Shown in pieces: positions 41,544 to 51,700 of a stretch of 64,000 nucleotides of DNA. The stretch's first letter is position 1. Each line of letters begins with the position of its first letter. A program made the position numbers and the translations under genes. The notes beneath the pieces are model-generated. The model was not told where the DNA came from. It made no database searches and was given only the letters and a program-made list of their open reading frames with translations. Origin of the DNA: Nocardia fluminea. Lineage in GTDB: Bacteria; Actinomycetota; Actinomycetes; Mycobacteriales; Mycobacteriaceae. Location: assembly GCF_002846365.1 (NCBI RefSeq), contig NZ_PJMW01000002.1, positions 1,984,001 to 2,048,000 of the forward strand, written 5' to 3'.

Positions 41544-42905
41544 TCAGCCCGCGTTGGGCTTGGTGCGCACCATGATTCCGCTGCCGAGGCCGCCACCGGA
41601 AGTCGCCTCGATGTCGGCGAGGATCGGCCGGATCGGGACGCCGAGCGAGGCGGTGCCGCCGTAGGGGGCGAGCTGGGTGTTGGCCTCGGTGCAGTTGGGC
41701 GCGCCGGAGGCGTTCGAGCCGCTGGTGATGCCGAGGGCGAGCGTGCCGGACACGATGGCGCCGCCGCTGTCGCCGCCGAGGGTGCAGGCGGTGCTGGCGA
41801 AGCCGCGGATCGTCTTGCTGACGCCCGCCTCGGTGAACAGCTGGGTCTCCACGTGGTCGGCCGAGACGAAGCCGCAGGTGAAGGTGGAGGACTGGCCGGT
41901 CTTGCAGACCGGCGCGCCGGTGACGGGCTCGGCGGTACCGGTGAGGGTCAGCGTGGTGCCCTCCGCGCCGCGGACGCGAGGCTGGTCCATGCCCGCGTTC
42001 ACCGCGCGCTCGTTGAGCTTGATCACCGAGTAGTCCAGCGAGGCGGGCCCGCCGAGCACAGCGCGGGCGAAGGTGCCGACCTCGGGACTGTTGGGGATGT
42101 CGCGCACGTTCGGGACGTAGACCGTGGCCGGGCCGCCGTCGTCGACATTCGGGTTGCAGTGGCCTGCGGAGATGTTGAGCGCGTTGCCCGCGGCGTCGGT
42201 GCTGTTGAACCCGAAGGAGCAGACGTCGACTCCGCGCAGGTCGGCGTCGTGCAGGTCCTTGGTCGCGGTGATGTAGGTGTCGCCGCCCATGGGCTTGTAC
42301 TCCACCGGACCGCCGCCGCCGGGCGAGAGCACGACCTTGATGGTGGCGATCAGCGTGGGCAGGTTGAGCATGTGGCCGGTGCCGGTGTTGGCCACGTTGA
42401 GTACCAGCTGGCTGTTGAGCGCGTCGATCGCGATCGAGCTGATCGGCGCGGAGATGGCGGGCGGCAGGCTCGCGATCCACTGACTCAGCTGCACCAGCGC
42501 GCCTTCCAGGCCACCGGCCGAGATCGGCGCGAGGTGGGTCTGGTAGCCGGCGGCGGTGACGAGCTTGCCCGCCTCGGCGTCGGTGGTGGCGACGACCGCC
42601 TTGCCCTCCGGCGTGAGCCAGGCACCGGCGAAGGTGTCGGGGTTCGCGGCGCGGAAGCCGGTCGCGTAGTCACGCAACTGCTGGGCGCGCGCGGCCCGAT
42701 CGAGGTATTCGGTGGGGGTCATCCCGAGATCGCGCGACAGCGCGGTCACCAGTTCACCGGGTAACGCATCGGCCGAGAGTTGCAGTGGCGCAACAGGTTC
42801 CGATGACGCGATACCGGATCCGAGCAGGGGTGCGAGAAGAACAGTCGCGGCGAACCCGGCGGAGGCTGCCTTGACCGCGGCGCGACGCGCCACCAACTTG
42901 CGCAT
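41544..42905 (-). CDS. Secreted alpha-lytic-type serine protease (paralogue)
   Basis: 453 aa from ATG 42905 (GAAGGGA just upstream). Same layout as the gene at 40130: signal peptide (AVKAASAGFAATVLLAPLLG), long propeptide beginning LPGELVTALSRDLGMTPTEY, and a protease domain with His in NISAGHCNP, Asp in ASLDYSVIK and Ser in LGGDSGGAI. The propeptides are alignable to the paralogue (DLKISPDEYL / DLGMTPTEYL), so this is a tandem duplication. The activation mode is autocatalytic in the family. The two genes are 91 bases apart. Confidence 0.9.
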   Translation of the reverse strand: MRKLVARRAAVKAASAGFAATVLLAPLLGSGIASSEPVAPLQLSADALPGELVTALSRDLGMTPTEYLDRAARAQQLRDYATGFRAANPDTFAGAWLTPEGKAVVATTDAEAGKLVTAAGYQTHLAPISAGGLEGALVQLSQWIASLPPAISAPISSIAIDALNSQLVLNVANTGTGHMLNLPTLIATIKVVLSPGGGGPVEYKPMGGDTYITATKDLHDADLRGVDVCSFGFNSTDAAGNALNISAGHCNPNVDDGGPATVYVPNVRDIPNSPEVGTFARAVLGGPASLDYSVIKLNERAVNAGMDQPRVRGAEGTTLTLTGTAEPVTGAPVCKTGQSSTFTCGFVSADHVETQLFTEAGVSKTIRGFASTACTLGGDSGGAIVSGTLALGITSGSNASGAPNCTEANTQLAPYGGTASLGVPIRPILADIEATSGGGLGSGIMVRTKPNAG

Positions 42906-43023
42906 GAAATCCCTTCGTCGACAACCAGTGACCGAGAACACCGCCGGCGGCGATCATGTCGGTCAGCGCATCACTCTAGGGCACGCTCGCCCAGCTGGCG
43001 CGGTTACCGTCCGGCTGCTGGAT

Positions 43024-44124
43024 TCAGCGCTGTCCCGGGATCGTCAGCGGCGCGGGGAGATAGCCGGGCGGGTAGGTTCCGAAGGGCGACCGAGGCCGGG
43101 TGGTGGTGGGGCTCGGCGTCGTCGCCGGCGGGGCGGTGGTCGGTTCCGGGGTGGTCGGCGGCGGTGCCTCGGTGGTGGTCGTCGGCTCCGGCTCGTCGGT
43201 CGTGGTGACCGGCGGGGGCGTCGTCGACTCGACGACCGGCAGCGGAGGCGGTGGGGCGGGGGCCGAGGTGGGGGACAGGGTTTCCGGTCGGGCATCGGAA
43301 ATCGTCGGTGGCGGCACGGTTTCGGCATCGCGGATCAGCACCGAGACCGCGACCCCGCCGAGCAGCAGACCGATGAGTGCGGCCGCGGCGATCAGCAGCG
43401 GGGTCTTGTTGCGTGCGGTTTCACGAGCCGGCACCACCGTGGGTTCGGCGATCGGCGCGGGGGCGACGGGCGCCATCGCCTTCGTGGGCAGCGGCGAGAC
43501 GGGCAGAGCCGCCGAGTACGCCTGCGCGGTGACCGCGGGCGGCGGCAGTGCGGGCATCACATCGGTGGCGACCGTGGCGTTCTCGGTGACGATCGGGTCG
43601 GGCGGGGTCGCGCCCGCCGGGGTCGCCAGCACCGCGACCAGCGCGGCCTGGGCGGCGGCGTTGGCGAAGGTCTTGCCCGGATCGGCGCCGTCCTCGGGCT
43701 GGGGCAGTTCGTCCTCGCCGAGCAGGGCCACCGACTTCAAGCCCAGATAGTCCAGCGCCTCGCGCACGCCGCGCACGACCTCGGTCGACCAGCCCGCGGG
43801 ATGGGTCGCGTAGAACTCGGCGGGGCCGCTGAGGTGCTCGGTGGTGAGATCGATCAGGCAGAACATGGCCGTCGCGAGGAGGTCCTCGGCGCGATAGGCC
43901 TCGCCGCCGTCGACATCGACACCGGCCGGATCGCCGATCGCGCGCACGAAACCGGAGATCGAGTGGGCGTGCCCGGACGGAGCTGGTCCGCCGAGGGCGG
44001 CGTCACCGTCGTCGGACATGTGCAGAACCGAAGCACGCTCGATCACCTGAACCGTGCCGTCCTCGGTGACCACCGTGGCGATGCATTCGTCATCGGCGAT
44101 TCGCAGGCCGACCCCAGTGGCCAT
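43024..44124 (-). CDS. Membrane protein with Hsp70-like N-domain fragment and Thr/Pro tail
   Basis: 366 aa from ATG 44124. The N-terminal ~180 residues (GVGLRIADDECIATVV, then RASVLHMSDDGDAALGG, and a helical GVREALDYLGLKSVALLGE) align in pattern with the first half of the Hsp70-like protein at 46672, but the phosphate-2 and adenosine motifs are missing. One transmembrane helix (PLLIAAAALIGLLLGGVAVS, about 240-260) precedes a long Pro/Thr-rich external tail. It could be a non-ATPase partner of the full-length Hsp70-like proteins. It is in the same orientation as and 44 bases from the LuxR regulator. No function is known. Confidence 0.7.
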   Translation of the reverse strand: MATGVGLRIADDECIATVVTEDGTVQVIERASVLHMSDDGDAALGGPAPSGHAHSISGFVRAIGDPAGVDVDGGEAYRAEDLLATAMFCLIDLTTEHLSGPAEFYATHPAGWSTEVVRGVREALDYLGLKSVALLGEDELPQPEDGADPGKTFANAAAQAALVAVLATPAGATPPDPIVTENATVATDVMPALPPPAVTAQAYSAALPVSPLPTKAMAPVAPAPIAEPTVVPARETARNKTPLLIAAAALIGLLLGGVAVSVLIRDAETVPPPTISDARPETLSPTSAPAPPPPLPVVESTTPPPVTTTDEPEPTTTTEAPPPTTPEPTTAPPATTPSPTTTRPRSPFGTYPPGYLPAPLTIPGQR

Positions 44125-44168
44125 CGGCGGAACACCCCTCACTTCGGCGTCGACATCGTCCGCGCGAG

Positions 44169-46679
44169 TCACACCAGCAATTGGCCGTGTCCCATCGCGC
44201 GCAGCATTGACAGTAATTCCGATCGTGAGCGCGCGCCTATTCGACGTCGGATTCGCGCGATGTGATGCTCGACGGTCTTCGCGGAAATGTACAGCCTCGC
44301 GCCGATCTCGCGATAGGTCAGACCGAGCAGGACCAGCTCGGCCACCTCGCGTTCGCGGTCGCTGAGCGCGCCGGATTCGCCGGTCAGGGGTGTGGGACCG
44401 GCCGCGGGAGCTGCGGGTTGTGTGGTCGGTCGCATCGGCTCGACCGGCTGGGACTGTGTGCGCACCGAACGCGCGAGCTTGAGCAGCGCCGTGGCGGTGG
44501 TCGAGTCGCTCGCCGCGAGGGCGGCCTCGCTGGCCAGGCGGGCGGCGTCCCACGTGAGGCCGAGTTCGGCCAGTGCCGAGACCGCGGCTTGCACATCGGT
44601 CGCGGCGACTTGCCCGCGCAGCACGAGCAACCAGGTGCGACCGGCGTCGGCCAGCACGGTGGCCTGGCGGTCACCCGCTTCCGCGGCGGTCTTGAGCGCG
44701 TGGGCGTGGGGCAGCAGCGCGCGGGGCGACTCGTCGGCGAGCGCGGCCTGCACCCCGTACCAGTGGAAGGAATTGGTCCAAGCGGGCGCGCGGCCAAGTT
44801 TGCGGACCAGCGCCCTGGCGGCGTCGACGAGCGGCCCGATCCGGCGCGCGTCGCCGAGGCGGATGCCGGCCAGCCACAGTTCGCCGATCGGCAACAGGCT
44901 CAGCAGGTCGGCTTCGAGTTCGTCGAACAGTGGGCAGGCCGCGTGCCACGCGCGCGCCAGCTCGGCGTGATCGCCGCCGCGGCGGGCCAGACCCACGCTG
45001 AGCGCGTGGGCGAGGAGCTGATCGCGGGGGGCGAGGGTGGCGATGTCGACCTCGGCGAGGGTGCTCGCGGCGCGTCGTTCGTCGCCGCCGAGCAGCGCGG
45101 TCCAAGCGGTGAGCACCGGAAGTTGCCTGCCGCCACCCGTGCCCGCTGCCCGGCGCAGCGCGTCACCCGCGCGGCGGGGCTCGCCGCTGCCGAGGCAGAG
45201 CAGTGTGGCGACCGAGACGGCGGAGCAGGGCAGATAGCGCTCGTCGCCGGAGCCGGTGTTGCCCGCCTGGATCAGCGCGGAAATCGCCGCGGGGGTGCCG
45301 GTTCCGTGCGGGTCCAGTGATTCGTCGAGCGCGCTCGCGATCAGCCGCGCGCCGGCGTCGGCCTCGGTCGGCGGCCAATGCTGCGCCGATTCGGACATGC
45401 GCGCGGCGGCGGCCTGTTCACCGGCGAGGGTGAGGACCATGGCGGCCGACGCCCAGTCGGCGCCGACCCGATCGGGTCCGAGCCAGGTGTAGAGCCCGGC
45501 CGCGCGTCTCACCAGTCCGCGGCGGATGAGCACGCTCGCGCAGATGCGCACCGCGGCGACGAGGTCGGTGCGTGCGACGTTCTCGGCGGTCAGCAGCGGT
45601 TCGGCCAGGCGCAGCGCGGTGTCGGTGTCACCCGCGTGCGCGGCGGCCTCGGCCCAGCGGACCGCGATCGACTCCACCGGCGCGCCCGCCGCGGCCGCCG
45701 CCGCGTAGCAGCGGGTCGCCTCGGCGGATTTCTCGGCGGTGCGGCAGAGGAAGTCGGCGAGCCTGGCATCGACGACGCCGGACTCGGCCAGGATCAGGGC
45801 GGTGCGGTCGCGCAGCAGACCGGCGTCGAGGCGCGCGGTGAGCAGCCTGCGCTGCACGTCGACGTAGCGACGATCGCCGAGCAGCGTCCGCAGCGGACCG
45901 ACCGCGGGGGCCAGGAGCAGGTCGGCATCGGTGACCAGGGCGCCCGACCTGGCGCGGTCGATCAGTTCGTGAGCGGTGGCGGTGTCCACACCGAGCACCT
46001 CGGTGAGTTCGGTGGCGTCCAATCCGGTTCCGGTCGCCGCGATGACCAGCGTTTCGAGCAACTCGGGTTCGACCGCTTCGAGCAGGTTCCGCGTCCAGGT
46101 GGTGACGGCTTCGTCGACCGCTGCCTCACAGGCCTCGAGCGAGGCGGCGTGCGCGCCCTTCAGCGCCGCGACGACACCGCCGGGAATGCCCGCGGTCAGC
46201 TGATGGATATGCGACGCGAGCGGCTGGGAAACGGCCACGCCGAGTTCCCTGGCGAACGAGGTGATGTGCGCGCTTCCCAGTGCTCGAAGATCCACCGTGC
46301 GGCCGTTGCGCGCCACCGCGTCGGCCAGCGCGCGCAGGTGCGGATCGTGGGGCCGAGGCTGGGTGGTGAGCACGACGGAGCGCTGTCCGGTTTCGACGGT
46401 CTCGCAGAGGGCGCGAAGCTCGGCGTCGCTGTAGCTGTGGATGTTGTCGGCGACGAGCACCGCCCGGTCGGGAACCCCGTTCTCGACATCGTCGGCCGCG
46501 GATTCGACGACCGGCACGCCGCGGCGACGCAGATGGGCGCGAACAGCGTCGAGCAGGAACGTTTTTCCGGTTCCGGCCCGGCCGCGGATCAAGAGCAGCA
46601 CCGTCTGCTGGTCGGCGGCGTCGAGATCGCGGAAAACGGTTCGGGCGTGCGGAAAGGTGTCGTGGGCGAGATCAGCCAC
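44169..46679 (-). CDS. Large ATP-binding LuxR-family regulator (Rv0339c-like)
   Basis: 836 aa from GTG 46679 (GGAGG five bases upstream; ATG 46682 is only two bases from it). The N-terminus carries a Walker A motif (LIRGRAGTGKTFLLDAV) and a Walker B-like strand (DRAVLVADNIHSY), then ~550 residues of TPR-like helices. The C-terminal ~65 residues are a GerE/LuxR HTH (LSDREREVAELVLLGLTYRE, KTVEHHIARIRRRIG). This is the LAL/MalT-type architecture, as in M. tuberculosis Rv0339c beside iniBAC. It overlaps the Hsp70-like gene by 8 bases, so they are coupled. Confidence 0.88.
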   Translation of the reverse strand: MADLAHDTFPHARTVFRDLDAADQQTVLLLIRGRAGTGKTFLLDAVRAHLRRRGVPVVESAADDVENGVPDRAVLVADNIHSYSDAELRALCETVETGQRSVVLTTQPRPHDPHLRALADAVARNGRTVDLRALGSAHITSFARELGVAVSQPLASHIHQLTAGIPGGVVAALKGAHAASLEACEAAVDEAVTTWTRNLLEAVEPELLETLVIAATGTGLDATELTEVLGVDTATAHELIDRARSGALVTDADLLLAPAVGPLRTLLGDRRYVDVQRRLLTARLDAGLLRDRTALILAESGVVDARLADFLCRTAEKSAEATRCYAAAAAAGAPVESIAVRWAEAAAHAGDTDTALRLAEPLLTAENVARTDLVAAVRICASVLIRRGLVRRAAGLYTWLGPDRVGADWASAAMVLTLAGEQAAAARMSESAQHWPPTEADAGARLIASALDESLDPHGTGTPAAISALIQAGNTGSGDERYLPCSAVSVATLLCLGSGEPRRAGDALRRAAGTGGGRQLPVLTAWTALLGGDERRAASTLAEVDIATLAPRDQLLAHALSVGLARRGGDHAELARAWHAACPLFDELEADLLSLLPIGELWLAGIRLGDARRIGPLVDAARALVRKLGRAPAWTNSFHWYGVQAALADESPRALLPHAHALKTAAEAGDRQATVLADAGRTWLLVLRGQVAATDVQAAVSALAELGLTWDAARLASEAALAASDSTTATALLKLARSVRTQSQPVEPMRPTTQPAAPAAGPTPLTGESGALSDREREVAELVLLGLTYREIGARLYISAKTVEHHIARIRRRIGARSRSELLSMLRAMGHGQLLV

Positions 46680-48483
46680 CATTTCCTCCGAGGACCTGGC
46701 CGGGCAGCTGCGTACCCGATTCGAGGGTCTCGCCCACCGCGCCGCCCACGTCGTCGAGCAGCCCGCCGGGATCGACCTTGATGGTGGGAACCTGCGGCCG
46801 GGTGGGTGCGGGAGCGGGAGCAGGGGCAGGCGCCGGGGCGGGTGCCGGTGCGGGGGCGGGCGCCGGGGCCGGGGCGGGCGCCGGGGACTGACCAGCAGGC
46901 GGTGCCTGGCCCGGTTGCTGCGCGGCGGGACCCGGCTGGCCCGCAGGCGCCGGTGTTCCGTCGGCGGATGCTCCGCCGGTGGCAGGTGCGCCGGCCGGAG
47001 TCCCCGCCGCGGGCGCGCCGCCAGGAGCCGCGGCGTCGGTCGTGCCGACCGGGATCGCACCCGTCGGCGGTGTGGCGCCCGCGGCACCGGGCTTTGCGGG
47101 GTCGGTGACCACGGAGTTGGTGGCATTCGCTGTCCCGGCCGCGCCGCCGGTGCTCGTCGACGCCGGCGCGCCGGGGACCGATGGAGCGCCGGTGGTCGTG
47201 GCGGGCCCGGTGGGTGAGAACTGGGTGGCGCCACCGAGCGCGAGGGTTCCGGTGGCGAGCGCGGCCATGGTCAAGGCCGCCGCCGCGACGATCGCCGAGC
47301 GTTTCGCCGTGAACATCTTGGTCCGCACCGGCTCCGACGGTGGCAACACCAGTGCCTCGGCCGCCGGTGCCACGGCCGCCGGTACTACCGGCACGACGAC
47401 CGGGATGGCCTCGGTGGGCACGCTGATCGCGGCGACGTCGAGGGCGATCTCGGCCGCACCGCGTGCCGTGCAGGTCGCCGGGTCGGCACAGGCGATCACC
47501 GGCAGACCGAATTCGGTGGAGATCAGCTCGGCGACCAGGGGGATCGCGCCACCGCCGCCGGTGACCAGCACCCGCCCGACATCACCGAGCGTGAGGTCGG
47601 CACGGCGCACCGCGTCCTGGAGCAGGCTCATCGAGTCCAGCAGGCTCGGTCGCAGCAGATCTTCGAGCTCCCCCCGGGTCAACCGGACCTGTTCGGTGTG
47701 GACCGAAGGGGCGAGCGCGCCGACCGGAATCGCCGTCGCGGTAATTCTGGACAGTTCTTCTTTCGCAATTCGGCTGCGCTCTCGCAATGCCGACAATTCC
47801 TCTTCGACAACAGGATCGAATGGATCGAGCTCGTTTCCGTCCAGAACATTTGCCAGCACGTAGCGCATGGTCAGCAGATCGAATTCGGAACCGGCGATCG
47901 CGGTGCTGTGCACCGGCGTACCGAGCAGCCCGGCCTGCTCGCCGGTGCGCAGGACCGACACAGTCGATCCGCTCGCGCCGAGGTCGTACACCACCAGCGC
48001 GCCGTCTGCGAGCTCTCCGTGCTCGATCTCGTAGCGGCGCACCGCGGCCAGCGGCTCCGGCACCAGCGTCACTTCGGGCAGGCCCGCGCGCGCGAGGGCG
48101 GCCCTGGCAGCCTCGACGGTGTGCTCCGGCCACCACGCCGGGTAGCACGCGACGGTGGTCGGCACGTCGCCGGATTCGATGGCGCCGCCGGAGATTTCGG
48201 TGATGAGAGCGCGGGTCGCGGCGGCGACCAGATCGGCCGCGTCGTGGGCGGAACCATCCTCTGCCAGCAGATCCACCGGATCACCGACCCTGGACACGTA
48301 GTCGTCGACCACCACTGCGCGACGGTGGCGCGTCGAGTCGGCGAAGCTCGCCGATCCGTCGGCGCCGAGCATCAGCGCGCTGCGATGGGTGAGAACGGTG
48401 GCACCGGTCCCGTCGGCTGTCGTAGCCGCGGCGGCCGAATTCGCCGCTCCGACAGTGATGCCGAGCGCCAGACGCTCTGTCAT
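46672..48483 (-). CDS. Membrane-anchored Hsp70-like (actin-fold ATPase) protein
   Basis: 603 aa. The N-terminal ~340 residues are an Hsp70-type ATPase: LGITVGAANSAAAA (phosphate 1), LVPEPLAAVRRYEI, ALVVYDLGASGSTVSVL (phosphate 2), VLVTGGGGAIPLVAELI (adenosine). No substrate-binding domain is present. A transmembrane helix (SAIVAAAALTMAALATGTLA, about 393-413) leads into an external Gly/Ala/Pro/Thr-rich tail that includes about 16 Ala-Pro dipeptides (near residue 540) and ends with a short acidic domain. It overlaps the LuxR gene, and its promoter is shared with iniB across 292 bases. I infer it senses envelope state for the regulator. Confidence 0.85.
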   Translation of the reverse strand: MTERLALGITVGAANSAAAATTADGTGATVLTHRSALMLGADGSASFADSTRHRRAVVVDDYVSRVGDPVDLLAEDGSAHDAADLVAAATRALITEISGGAIESGDVPTTVACYPAWWPEHTVEAARAALARAGLPEVTLVPEPLAAVRRYEIEHGELADGALVVYDLGASGSTVSVLRTGEQAGLLGTPVHSTAIAGSEFDLLTMRYVLANVLDGNELDPFDPVVEEELSALRERSRIAKEELSRITATAIPVGALAPSVHTEQVRLTRGELEDLLRPSLLDSMSLLQDAVRRADLTLGDVGRVLVTGGGGAIPLVAELISTEFGLPVIACADPATCTARGAAEIALDVAAISVPTEAIPVVVPVVPAAVAPAAEALVLPPSEPVRTKMFTAKRSAIVAAAALTMAALATGTLALGGATQFSPTGPATTTGAPSVPGAPASTSTGGAAGTANATNSVVTDPAKPGAAGATPPTGAIPVGTTDAAAPGGAPAAGTPAGAPATGGASADGTPAPAGQPGPAAQQPGQAPPAGQSPAPAPAPAPAPAPAPAPAPAPAPAPAPTRPQVPTIKVDPGGLLDDVGGAVGETLESGTQLPGQVLGGNGG

Positions 48484-48590
48484 TGGACAACCCCGTTCGC
48501 AGGACTTCCGGTGGGCCGGTAAACGCTTGTGTGCAGCGAGATCGCCGATGGCGGCGTCCCACTCGATCTGTCGGTTGCTAGGGGGCAGCT

Positions 48591-48693
48591 GTTACCTGTG
48601 ACGGGACAAGTACGGGGAAATTCCCCTAATCGGTGGTCGGCCCCTAATGGGGTGCGCCCGGCGGGACTAGGTATTCGCCCCGTTATCTGTAAC
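48591..48693. promoter_or_regulatory. Twin palindromes in the hsp70-like/iniB divergent region
   Basis: GTTACCTGTGAC (48591-48602) and GTTATCTGTAAC (48682-48693, a 4-4-4 palindrome) differ at two bases only and lie 91 bases apart. Between them are GGGG-AAATT-CCCC (48614-48626) and CCCC-TAAT-GGGG (48641-48652), with CCCCTAAT repeated 18 bases apart. Such a dense set in one divergent region suggests a jointly controlled pair, with the LuxR ATPase as the obvious candidate. Confidence 0.5.
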
Positions 48694-48775
48694 GACCGGC
48701 CCGCCTAGCGTGAAAGACATTCCAACGACAAACAGATCGGGCGTCGCCGCCCATGATCTGGAGGAGCTGATCTCG

Positions 48776-51700
48776 ATGACACCGAACGCGATTCTGGAGT
48801 TCATCCTCAATCTGCTGCGCGACCCGGACGCCGCGGCCAGTTACTGCGCCAACCCGTGCCTCGCACTGACCGAGGCAGGCCTCGTGGTGACCCCGGAGGA
48901 CATTTCCGCCGTCGCCCCGATGGTGGCGGAATCCGCGCTGGTCAGCGGCGGCTCCCAGCTGCAGGCGATCGTAGCCGCCGGCGCCGCGGCGAGCACGAGC
49001 GCGGCCATGGCGGGCACGGCCACCGCTGCCGCCGCCGTCACCGCGGCCGCGGCCGCCGACGCCGAACTCGACCTCGGCCTCGATGTCGGACTCGGCGCCG
49101 TAGCCTCGGTCGTCGCCGACGCCGCCGCCCAGGTAGGCGCAGGCCTCGATGTCGCACTCGGCGCCGTCACCGGCGCGAACGTCGATGTGAACGCCGACCT
49201 CGGCGCCGACCTGGCCGCCGGCGTGACCGGCGCCCTCGGCGCGGGCCTCGGCCTGAACGGCGCGATCGACAGCGCCCTCGACCTCGGCGCGAACCTCGGC
49301 GCGGCGTTGAACGGTGCCGTAGGTGCCGGTGGTGACCTGGCTGCCGGCCTGGGTGGTGCTGTGAACGGTGCGGTCGGTGTCGGTGGTGACTTGGCTGCTG
49401 GTCTCGGTGGCGCTGTGAACGGTGCGATCGGTGCGGGCGCCGACTTGGCCGCTGGTCTCGGTGGTGCTGTGAACGGTGCGGTGGGTGCTGGTGGTGATCT
49501 GGCTGCTGGCCTGGGTGGTGCCGTGAACGGTGCGGTGGGTGTCGGCGGTGACCTGGCCGCTGGCCTGGGTGGTGCTGTGAACGGTGCGGTCGGTGTCGGC
49601 GGTGACCTGGCAGGCGGTATCGGTGCTGCGCTGGGTGGTGCGGTCGATGCCGGCGGCGACTTCGGCGCTGGTCTCGGAGGTGCATTGGATGGCGCGGCCG
49701 GTGTCGGTGCGAGTCTCGACACCGCGCTGGACGGTGCGATCGGTGCTGGTCTCGGGGGTGCGTTGAATGGTGCGGCCGGTGTCGATGCGGGTGTTGATAC
49801 CGCGCTGGACGGTGCGATCGGTGCTGGTCTCGGCGGTGCGTTGAATGGTGCGGCCGGTGTCGGTGCGGGTGTTGATACCGCGCTGGACGGTGCGATCGGA
49901 GCTGGTCTCGGCGGTGCGTTGAATGGTGCGGCCGGTGTCGGTGCGGGCCTTGACACCGCGCTCGACGGTGCGATCGGTGCTGGTCTTGATGGTGCCGTGT
50001 CGGGTGCTGTTGGGGCGGGTGGGGATCTTGCCGCTGGTCTCGGCGGTGTGGTGGATGGTGCCGCCGGTGTCGGTGCGGGTGTTGGCACCGCGCTGGATGG
50101 TGCGGTTGGTGCTGGTCTTGATGGTGCCGTGTCGGGTGCTGTTGGGGCGGGTGGGGATCTTGCCGCGGGTCTCGGCGGTGTGGTGGATAGTGCGGCCGGT
50201 GTCGGTGCGGGTGTTGATACCGCGCTGGACGGTGCGATCGGTGCTGGTCTTGATGGTGCGGCCGGTGTCGGTGCGGGTGTTGGCACCGCGCTGGATGGTG
50301 CGGTTGGTGCTGGTCTCGATGGTGCCGTGTCGGGTGCTGTCGGAACGGGTGCAGATCTTGCCGCGGACCTCGGTGGCAGCCTGACCGGTGCGGTCGGCGC
50401 GGGCGCTGGGCTCGGTGGGGCACTGACGGGCGCTGTCGGCGCGGGCGCCGAACTGGATACCGGGCTGGACGCGGTGCTGGGTGGTGCGGCCGGTGCGGGT
50501 GTGGGGCTGGGCGGTGTACTCACTGGTGCGGCGGGTGCTGGCGCGGATCTCGCCGCCGGTTTTGACGGTGCGGCAAGTGCGGGTGCGGATCTCGCCGCCG
50601 GTCTCGGCGGTGCGGCGGGTGCTGGCGCGGATCTGGCTGCTGGTCTCGGCGGTGCGGCGGGTGCCGGAGTCGGTCTCGGTGGCGAGCTGACCGGTGCCGT
50701 CGGTGCCGGTGTCGACGGGGCGTTGGCGGGTGCCGCTGGTGCGGGTGCTGGTCTTGGTGGGGCGTTGTCCGGTGCCGCTGGTGCGGGGCTCGACGGGGCG
50801 TTGGCCGCGGAGGGCGATCTCGGCGCTGGTTTGGATGGTGCGGTCGATGTCGCCGCTGGTCTGGGCGGCGGTCTCGGGGCAGGTTTGAGCAGTGCGACCA
50901 CTGCGGCGGGAGGACTCGGCGCCGGTGTCAGTGGTGGCCTCGGTGCGGTCGGCAATGTGGGCGCGCAGGCTGCCGGTGGGCTCGGCGCCGCTGCTACGAC
51001 TTCGGCGATCACGGGTCTCGACGGTGTGGTCGGCGCGGGCACGGAACTGGGCACCGGTCTCGAGACCGGGCTCGGAGGTGCCGCGGCGGCCGGCACGGAT
51101 CTGATCGGTGGGTTCACCGGTGGGGCGAATGGCGAGCTCGGTGTCGACGGGCTGCTCACCGGTGACGGCTCGGGCCAGGTCACGACCGGCTTGGAATCGG
51201 CGCTGTCCACTACGTCGGGTATCGGGCTGACCACCGGCCTCGAGGCCACGACGACTGCCGGTACCGCCCTGACCGGCGCGCTCACCTCGGGCGCGCAAAC
51301 AGGACTGACCGGCGCCGTCGAGTCCGGCGTAGAGCTGGCCGGTGGCGCCAATGCCGGCCTGAACGGCGTCGCTGACCCAGGCGCCGGGCTCGCGGGTTCC
51401 GCTGTCGGCGGTGCACAGGCAGGATTGACCGGGGCCGTGGAGACCGGCCTGACAAGTTCCGTGATCGGCGGCGCCGAGACAGGAACCGGCCTCGGCGGCA
51501 CGGGCCTGGAGACCGGTCTCGGCGGCACCGGCTTGGGGACCGGCCTCGGCGGCACCGGCCTGGAAACAGGTCTCGGCGGAACAGGCCTCGAGACCGGCCT
51601 CGGCGGAACCGGCGACGCGGGCCTGTCGACCGCGGTCACAGGCGGCACCGAAATCGCCGGCGGCTTCACCTCCGCCGTCGACGGCACAGCGCAGGGCGGC

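Noticed and set aside
46682..47234. N-terminal extension of the LuxR regulator to 47234
   Set aside because: The extra part lies inside the Hsp70-like gene's tail, is Pro/Arg/His-rich, and the GTG at 46679 has a proper ribosome site.
49310..50340. CRISPR-like array
   Set aside because: Repeats are in frame and contiguous, code for glycine/alanine units and have no unique spacers.
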